Assembly: GCA_905250075.1 (NCBI GenBank)
Contig: CAJNOP010000837.1
Location: 1-64,000, forward strand
Source of the DNA: Rotaria sp. Silwood1
Taxonomy: Eukaryota > Rotifera > Eurotatoria > Philodinida > Philodinidae
Direction: 5' to 3'
Length of the DNA stretch: 64,000 nt
Program-made: the position numbers and the translations under genes
The notes under the pieces: model-generated
Told to the model about the DNA's origin: nothing
Seen by the model: the letters and a program-made list of their open reading frames with translations, nothing else
The model's database searches: none
Shown here: positions 56,379 through 64,000 of the stretch, one piece after another
How the letters are laid out: each line of letters begins with the position of its first letter
Numbering within the stretch: the stretch's first letter is position 1

Positions 56379-58067
56379 GTTCACACGATTGTTTTTTTTT
56401 TGTTTTATAAATTATTGCTATTATTATTATAGTTCGTATTGATAGAATATGAATGGATGTGCGTGTTGAAAAACAAAGTTGTCAAATCAAAGAGAAAAAA
56501 CTCATTTATAATATCCTGTTCTATGCATTTATGAATTTTCTTTTTTTTTTTTTTTTTGTTTGTGTCCCGTGTTGCCATTTTTTTTTATGGTAGTATATGA
56601 GAAAAAATTTCATGTAAAAGGAGAAGAACACACTAGAGCAAAGGAAAAAAGAGACCTAATCATTATTTTTTCCATTTTTTTTCCTCGTAGGTTTTTTTTC
56701 TCTTTTGCTCTATCGAATAGATAATTCTTTTTTTTTTTTCTAGCATGTTTCACACAATCTCACTTGTAGTAATAGTAATCAGTTAAAGCAAATTGAACGA
56801 TGCATATATATATATTCATAAGTGTCAATTTTATGGGGGCGGATATATTTTGATCTTGACATGACTTCTATATTTCATTTTCTCATTCGTCATCAAAGAT
56901 TTTCTTTAATTATTATTTCTCTTAGTACCATAACACATTTGTAGATATTCTTCGATGTTATTTTTCTTTCTATCGTTTGATAAAAATTCTGAAGTAGATC
57001 ACATATTGCTAAATTATTACAATTGATAATAAACTTTAAGAAAAAAAAAAAAAAACAACACGTCATGATTCGTGCATAAATGTATATTTCTTATAAACTT
57101 CTTATTCTATTATTCTTACAACTAAACTGTTAATAACTAAAGAAAAAAAACAAAACAATGTTTCTTTGACGAGATTGAAAGAAACTTCTACGCATGTCGA
57201 TAAACCTAAACTTAGATTTTTTAGAATCGGAAAAATAAATCGGCTTTTATTTTTCTGTTGATTTAAAAGAAACTAATTGTAGCAATAATATACAATAGTA
57301 TAGAAACGATTAATGTCTATATTTTAATTTTTGTTCTAAGTTATTTAAACCTAAAATATTGTGATTGTTCTACTATTTTATTTATTTATTATTTATGTAA
57401 TTTAAATATCATGCATAATAAATAAATGAACAAGTACTTACCTAAAGTATATTATCTTCTTTCTTTTTTTTTTGTATATTACAATGAATAATGTCTGCTT
57501 ACTCATTCAAAACATCAAAAGGTTATGAAAATAACAAATGAATAGGAAGATTGATTAAATTATAAGTAATAAGAAAATAAAAAAAAAAGAACGAGTTAAT
57601 TTAATTTTTGTTTTTAATAATATCAATTTATTGATTACTTTCTTATAATAGTTAATATACATATTTAAACTACTTTTTCTTTTTTACTTCATGATATATA
57701 TATATTCTATTTTTATTTTAACTTTCTAGTGAACTAAATGTACTTTATATAAATTTTAATATCTGATTAAAGTTAATTATAGTCAATTAATATACAATAA
57801 AATGTTGGTGAATTCTAGAAAAATGATTTTTTTGTTTTTACAATTATTATTATCTTTTAATAGATCAATTAATTCTGAGAAGACAAAAAAAAAAATCATG
57901 TTTCACATTATTCTTTTTGAATAACAATCATCTGTATTTTTATTATTCTTCTCAACTATCATCCTTTTTCCTTCCTGTTTTACGCACGATATGACAAAAA
58001 AAAATAAAACAATATAAATATTTTTATTTGACTATTTCAAATATAAATATTTAGATTTTATATTTAC
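56379..58067. other. Upstream region or first intron of the orphan gene
   Basis: AT-rich with long A and T runs (for example near 56542 and 57041) and no open frame of interest. It would be part of a 2.4-kb intron if the 58068-58220 exon splices to 55626; otherwise it is the promoter region for the exon at 56301-56378. Confidence 0.5.
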
Positions 58068-58220
58068 CTGATTATTAAAATAAAAAGCAACATTTGGTGT
58101 TGAACTATAATGAGAATCATAAAATGTATTTGTAGATAATAAATTTTGATTATAAGAAAAATAATTATTATTGCTATTGATATCCGGTGGTTTTAATGAT
58201 GTATCTCTTTTTGAAAACAT
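58068..58220 (-). CDS. Possible alternative first exon of the orphan gene
   Basis: ATG at 58218-58220, then 51 codons (MFSKRDTSLKPPDINSNNNY...) ending at a donor CAG|gtaaat in phase 0, which is compatible with the acceptor before 55626. The composition (Asn/Ser/Tyr-rich) resembles the orphan protein. The exon at 56301-56378 has no acceptor directly before its ATG, so the two would be alternative starts and not consecutive exons. It could instead belong to a separate short gene. Unproven without transcripts. Confidence 0.5.
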
Positions 58221-59397
58221 TGTTTTTTGTTTTGTTATAACATCTAACTATTTTAAATGAAGAAGAATGTTAGTTGAATACAATCTTTTATATTAATAGC
58301 AAAAAAAAAAAAAAAAAGAAGTATAATTGAATGAAAAGAAAACAAGAAACCATATTAGTATTCATTGAATGCACTTTGCGGAAGATGACGTTGAAAACAG
58401 AACATCTGAAAAATGTGTAAAAGAATATTCTTATAATCTTATGTCTATATTATTATTGTTGTCGGATAGAGTAGTGAGAATATTTTATATCTATACGCAT
58501 CATTATATTGTATTATCGTCTTTCTTTTCATATATAACTGTGCATCAAACTACGATGAATTTCTCGTTGTCTTAAGACTAGAAACTTTTACAAATGTAAG
58601 AAGAAGAATAAGAAAAAGAAAAAAAAAAAAGGAATGCATGATCTAGTATTCTATATGATGCTTACATTGCTGTTGGTGTCTATAATTATATTGCGAAGTT
58701 TTGCAGGTTTTTATTTTTCTTAAGAAAAAAAAAAAATAATAATGAATCAATTTGATACGATTTTCTACGAATAAACTATAATGATATGTCAAAAATAATA
58801 CCCAGCTTTCTTGAAAGTAAATGTAATCAAATCGATTAAGACAAATTATAGTATACTATGAAAATACAGAAATAAAAAAAAAGAAAATCTTGTTATAACG
58901 AGTTTTCTTCTTTTTTTATATACTATTCTATGCATTTTAGAGATAAGACGAAAAAAAAAAAAAATTAAAAATGATAAGTACTAGGTGAAAAACGGAAATA
59001 AAAGAAAATTAGATAGATTCTTTCTATTTATTAAAATACAATCATTTATGAATGAAGTATTTGAAAAAATTTTCTTTTAAATTAACAATAGTCAATTATT
59101 AAAAATTTAAAACTTATTTGAATCTTCTTCTGTTGGATTAAGTTCTTTAGAAAAAAAATTTTTTTTTTGAAAATAATTCCCATATAATAAACAATTATAA
59201 AACTTTTGATAAAATAAAATAAAAGACGACATGACTTTATATTAAATGTTTCTTCTTTTGATGTTAATATGTTGAAAAGAAAGAGTTCTAATAAAATAGA
59301 CGCAATCTTTTAATGATATGTCATCATTGATGATAAAAATAGTTTTTATATGTCTATTTATATTTTATGAAGAAAATTAAAATTTTCTTTTTTGTTT
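58221..59397. other. Intergenic, no gene seen
   Basis: AT-rich, several A runs. Frame 58369-58575 shows no family features. Contains the 3' flank of the EGF-7TM gene at its right end. Confidence 0.5.
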
Positions 59398-60588
59398 TTA
59401 TTTATGCAAAATCTTAGTTTGTATTGTATGTAATACTAATGTAATAAAATTTTTACATGATATTTGTCTTAATTGATTCCATTTATATATTTGTGTATCT
59501 TTAAATTTTTTATATATTAATTTCAAATAATATCCCATATATGTTGTCTTAAATTGATGCATATAACTTTTTGATGGAAAAATATAAATAAAAAATGTTA
59601 TTGATGGTGGTAAATAAACAAGAATATTAAAAGCAATATGTATTCGAAGAATTGATATATTTCGAGCATCTTCACATTCATCTTTTAAATGAAGAATTAA
59701 ATGTGGAAGATTAGATAAAATAATAAATAATGGTGGAATAAAAAAATGTTTACGTTTTATACATTGAATTATAAATACTCGAAAATAATCAGTACGATCA
59801 CGAACAAATAAAGTACGTCGTGTTATACTCATAAGCATAAAAATACTAGCAATAAAATGTATTGTTAGCGGTATAATAACATGACATGTACGAAGAATTT
59901 TATCAATTATATCTAATGGTAATGGATAAGCAAATGTACATGAATATAAATTAGGATGCATTAAATCAGGTAATGGACGTCGAGCAATTATTTCATGCAT
60001 ATGTGTACCAATTGTTATTAAAAGACCAATAATTGATGATATAATTGAAAATCTTCGAGAACGATATATATCAAAATTAAAACATTCCAATAGAACAAAT
60101 TCAATTATTAATGTTGAACTTAACCACATACAAGTATCACCCATTAAAATAACAATAACAGGTATTATATTACATGCTGCATATTGATAAGAATAAGCTG
60201 TTGTTAATGCATCAAATTTTAACATTGTTAACATTCGTAATTGCATACCAATAATTGTAATTAAACCTGATATACAATAAAATATTTGTAACATACCACA
60301 ATTTGTTAAACGTATATCATGTAAAAAAAAAGTTTGTAAACATGCTATATTATTTATTATAGCCATGAATAACATTAAACTTATAACAAATGTATAAGTA
60401 AATTCAGGTACATTAGAATTTGAATTTGTTAAAGTTTGTTCAATATCCCATCGCATTGCAAATGTCAATGAAAATTTTATTAGATTAGTACTTATCTCAC
60501 AACTATTACCAGCATAACATGGTGGACATATACATGTTTCATTTAATGAACATATACCACCATTTAAACAATCACTTATGCATGGCAT
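59398..60588 (-). CDS. EGF-domain 7TM receptor-like protein
   Basis: 396 residues from the ATG at 60588. An EGF-like domain opens the protein: six Cys with spacing C3-x3-C7-x5-C13-x5-C19-x1-C21-x8-C30, containing CLNGGICS and CICPPCYAGNSC, plus an extra Cys24. After a short linker come hydrophobic segments I read as seven membrane helices, roughly residues 68-90, 100-122, 140-165, 183-203, 238-262, 280-302 and 317-340, then a Lys-rich cytoplasmic tail. Loops with Arg/Lys (YRSRRF, RRTLFVRDRTDY) suit intracellular sides. There is no signal peptide before the EGF unit, and an acceptor-like ctag sits one base before the ATG, so an upstream exon with a signal sequence is likely; I could not place it. 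EGF plus orphan 7TM architecture occurs in rotifer-specific families. Ligand and signalling unknown; cell-surface location inferred. Confidence 0.82.
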   Translation of the reverse strand: MPCISDCLNGGICSLNETCICPPCYAGNSCEISTNLIKFSLTFAMRWDIEQTLTNSNSNVPEFTYTFVISLMLFMAIINNIACLQTFFLHDIRLTNCGMLQIFYCISGLITIIGMQLRMLTMLKFDALTTAYSYQYAACNIIPVIVILMGDTCMWLSSTLIIEFVLLECFNFDIYRSRRFSIISSIIGLLITIGTHMHEIIARRPLPDLMHPNLYSCTFAYPLPLDIIDKILRTCHVIIPLTIHFIASIFMLMSITRRTLFVRDRTDYFRVFIIQCIKRKHFFIPPLFIILSNLPHLILHLKDECEDARNISILRIHIAFNILVYLPPSITFFIYIFPSKSYMHQFKTTYMGYYLKLIYKKFKDTQIYKWNQLRQISCKNFITLVLHTIQTKILHK

Positions 60589-63500
60589 TCTAGCGAAACT
60601 AACAACTTAATACTTAAATATTAAAGATACGTCGTAAAGTAAGCTGTAAACGTATACATATATATATATATATATTCTTTTCATTTATGTTAATTGTCCT
60701 TAATTATACTTCTCAGAATATACCAACTATACATATTACGATATAATTTTTTTTTTTAAATATTTACCTAAGAAATGAATATAAAATAGATCAAGCAATA
60801 TTATAATTCTATTGATCAGAGGATGTAGATATTTTATTGATTTTATTATAAGAAATAAAAGGAAAAAATAAACTTATATATGCAGAACATGAATTTTTTC
60901 GCATGAAAAAGTATAATATTTTTATTATAGTATTAAGATAGATCCTTTGATGCGAATATAACCATCTTTTTTGCACACTATAATTACTATAGAATATTGC
61001 AATCATTTTTGGTAAAGTCTTCTAGAAAAAAAAAAAAACAGCACACGAAAACAAATTTTATATTAAAAAAAAAACGTAAAGCCGTATGAATCAAATACAA
61101 ACTTAATAATATTCTAGCAGAAACCTACAGTATACAAATAGGTGAATTTCTTGCTTTTTTTTCGTATTCAGATAATATTTCAAATAGGAGAAAAGATTCA
61201 GTATTATGATTACAATCAATAGTAATATGTATTCATTGTTATTGAATTAATTTTTGTACTTTTTGATCTAGCCTTATTAATAAGTCATATTGTATATAAC
61301 AATCATCAATCAAATAGTATATAGAATAATTCATAAGAATATGTTTGACTACTACTAGTTTATAAATTCGACTCAATGACATTTTATTTCATTAAAAGAT
61401 AAATGTAAAAATATTAACTGAAAAATAATAAATGATTATAAATATTAGTTCTTAATACAATTTGAAGAAAAAAAATTAAAATAAAATATAAATTTAATAA
61501 ACATTTAAGATTGATATTCAACTTACAAAGGTATATTATCTATTGAAGAAAAAAAATGTTAAATAAAAAGTCTTTTTTCTTATTTTGTTTTAAGACAAAT
61601 ATAATAAATATAATGGTTGAACGATAAAAATAATTTTCTACGTCTAAAAGTAGCAAAAAAATATTCTACAAAATTCATTTCATAAAAAGAAAAAAAAAAC
61701 TCATTGAATTAATGACATCATTATTAAAACAAGCAGATCGACATTTAATCGAGAAATTTTCATCATAATATTAAAAAACTGTATCAATTTCAAATGATTG
61801 TTTTTTAATAGCGTATTATGAACGAATGTTTTGCATATGACCACACACATATTAGAAGTATTGAAATATAATACAATGAAGTTTACTCAGTATTTTTATT
61901 TCGTCCAAAAAAAAAAATTGCCAAGTAACTCTTTGACTTAAAAATATTTTCATCAAAATTTCTTTTCTTTTTATAGTTACTGCCAATATCATTAAAAGGT
62001 TTCATATTTAATTCATCGATACAAAAATAAAATAACATTATTATTATTATTATGTTTTATTTTTTACTTAAAATAAAATAAGAATTAAAAATTATCAATT
62101 TGTCTTCTTCATTATATCATTATCGTTAGATATTTCATATAAAACAAAAAAAAATTCGTTTAAATACTTTTTTTTTTTGTTTCAACTAGACAATTATTCA
62201 CTTGAACATGTGTTTGATTCATTTAAATCTTTAGTTCATTTTAACAAAACAAAAAAAAAAACGCTCTATTGAAAAAGAAATATTATGACAAAAAAGAAAT
62301 ATATATTTGCAAAAAAAAAAGGTAATGTTTTTTGTACTTTATACAGAGGTCAAACGAATGTTTTTACTGCTGTGTTTTTGTTTGGCATCATCGTCTACAA
62401 AAGTTTTACAATTTTATTTTTTCTTTTTAAAATTTCATTATTTACTCAACTAAACAACAAAATACAATTTTGAATTTGGTCACATCAACAATCGTCAAAT
62501 TTTTTTCTTTTTTCGAATACTAGTTGTATGTACAACTTTTTTTTTTCGTCTTTATGTGTTCTATGCCGAGAGAGCTTTGTAAAAAAAAGTTTCAATGTAA
62601 TTTATCTTTTTTCTTTGTAGATTTAATTAAATTAATAATTAGAATAAATTTTTAGTTATTCGTTTTATTTTTTTTTTTAATCATTCATATTCTTCTTTCT
62701 TTACTTTATTCGTCTAATATAGACAATGACTTTATTTAAAGGCGAAAAGACATGAAGAAAGTGAAATGAGAAGTATATGAAAAAAAAACAGTAGAAAAAA
62801 AAAGAAGAAATCATCAGACTACATGCTCACAATGTTGTTCTTTGTTGAGTCAATACGTGAGTAACAGAAATTATTGTCTTCTGCCATTTTACCTACATAT
62901 ATACATAGAAACATACACACAACAGGTAACTTATGGCATTAATCTTTAGCGAAGTTGATAGGATTTTATATATATTTTGATCTTCTTTTCAAAAAAAAAA
63001 TCATCATGAGAAGAATGAAATTCTAGTAATATAGAAAGATTTAATAACACATTAGTTCATGTACTTTAACTAATATGCTTTTTTTTAATCTAAGAAATTT
63101 TACAAAAAAATAGTTTTTTCTTTTGAAAGAATTATTTCATGAAATACTTAGAAAAAACATTTGAATAAAGACCTTATAAGTTAAATATGTAGAATAAAAT
63201 ATATTCTTTGTTTTTGAAAAATAAGGGTTTCGAATCTTCTACCTAAGAACAAAAAAAATAAGTAGAAAAGATATTCTTCAAATTACTATTATTATTAATG
63301 TCGATTAGATGAAAAATTATTTACACTGACATCATCATTGAATATAAAATCTTCCGAAATTTCTTTTTATTTTATACCACATCATCTATCTTTCTTATGA
63401 TCTCTATTGCTTCTCATGCAATGTCATTCATATAAGAAACGCACAATTTTTTTTTTTTTTTCATAGTCATATACAAATAGAACACCGCGACACATTACAG

Positions 63501-63712
63501 CTTTCACAAACGACAACAGTAACGGAAGAAAGAAAAGGAATTTCAATTCCATTACTGTCGTCGTTAACCATAAAGCTTATAAGAAACTTCTTAATTTCCT
63601 GAGATAAGTGCAAGAAAAAAGAGAACAACATTAATAGCTGCTCTAGAAAAATTAATTAATTCATTACTAGAAGTTTGTTTTTTCAATATTTAGTTAAATT
63701 ATTCGTCGAAAA
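60589..63712. other. Gene-free 3.1 kb between divergent genes
   Basis: AT-rich, with a TA repeat near 60658-60676 and many A/T runs. No open frame with family features. An upstream exon of the EGF-7TM gene may lie in the first few hundred bases. The right end holds the leader of the next plus-strand gene, including the hairpin at 63511-63563. Confidence 0.5.
63511..63563. repeat. Hairpin upstream of the last gene
   Basis: CGACAACAGTAACGGAA (63511-63527) pairs with TTCCATTACTGTCGTCG (63547-63563), 15 of 17 positions, with a 19-base loop. It lies about 150 bp before the ATG at 63713 and could be in the promoter or the 5' leader. Confidence 0.6.
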
Positions 63713-63913
63713 ATGACAACATCAAGATCATCAAATTATCATGCACCTTCATCAATAAGCATATCAAGTCGTACAACAGAATCACCAACATTAAGTAATA
63801 ATCATAATTCTGAAAGTGATACGGTTTTAGTAGCAAAAAAATTAAGTAGTATTAGTTTGGTTGAACGTGAAGAACGACAACAATCACTTGAACGTCTCGA
63901 ATTTCTTAAAACG
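63713..63913 (+). CDS. First coding exon of a gene cut by the window end
   Basis: ATG at 63713 and 67 codons ending at a good donor (ACG|gtaagaag), phase 0. The N-terminus is Ser/Thr-rich (TTSRSSNYHAPSSISISSRT) and the exon ends with a likely amphipathic helix, SLVEREERQQSLERLEFLKT. No intron acceptor or second exon lies within the remaining 87 bases. Family not recognised; the codon use and splice site resemble the native genes of this half of the window. Confidence 0.7.
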
Positions 63914-64000
63914 GTAAGAAGATTTTTGGGAAAAAAAAATGAATATTTTATCTCCTAATCTTTATTTTCTTAAGATATATGTATGTAAAAAAAAAAGGGT

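Noticed and set aside
1..64000. CRISPR arrays, rRNA genes, bacterial operons, spliced-leader RNA genes
   Set aside because: No regularly spaced direct repeats, no rRNA-like sequence, no operon structure, and the bdelloid spliced-leader sequence as I remember it was not seen.

Overview
This window looks like nuclear DNA from a bdelloid rotifer (Adineta/Rotaria type). The evidence is AT-rich DNA, genes with many short introns and A/T-ending codons, an animal glucokinase-regulator homologue, bdelloid-style orphan 7TM receptors, several genes of bacterial or fungal type next to transposon relics, and scattered degenerate TGTGGG-like tracts (the bdelloid telomere unit as I remember it). The species assignment is inference. 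All gene models were built by hand from reading frames, GT-AG (one GC-AG) splice signals and phase checks.

Layout. 1-1482: broken tetratricopeptide-repeat gene. 2813-4608: bacterial-type phosphoribosyltransferase with one intron that cuts its PRPP-binding loop and carries a palindromic element. 4609-10611: no gene; several foldback elements, the best a 973-bp element with a 5-bp target duplication. 10612-11529: single-exon NmrA/isoflavone-reductase-like oxidoreductase. 13476-17342: 14-exon GCKR/MurQ-like double-SIS protein, complete. 18548-20595 and 21465-24257: tandem paralogues, each with two C2H2 fingers plus a Cys/His-rich FLYWCH/WRKY-GCM1-like domain. 28245-29550: dead mariner with exact ends. 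31782-32762: rhodopsin-like GPCR. 36693-37869: DUF4419 pseudogene. 39330-41354: galactonate-dehydratase-like enolase-superfamily gene with eight introns, its last residues lost in a 100-N gap. 43944-46969: 3-kb transposon relic with arms of about 880 bp. 48966-52735: seven-exon, 987-residue protein with a transposase-like core and a C2H2 finger. 54646-56378: low-complexity orphan, perhaps with an alternative first exon at 58068-58220. 59398-60588: EGF-7TM receptor-like protein. 63713-63913: first exon of a gene running off the window.

The window has two halves. The left and middle (1-48 kb) mix foreign metabolic genes, pseudogenes, palindromic elements and telomere-like tracts, which fits the subtelomeric, transfer-prone compartment described for bdelloids. 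The right part (49-64 kb) is dense with apparently native multi-exon genes. The most interesting items are the transposase-like regulatory gene at 49-52.7 kb, the giant inverted-arm element at 44-47 kb, the intron-rich bacterial-type dehydratase and phosphoribosyltransferase, and the recurring TG/CA hairpins.
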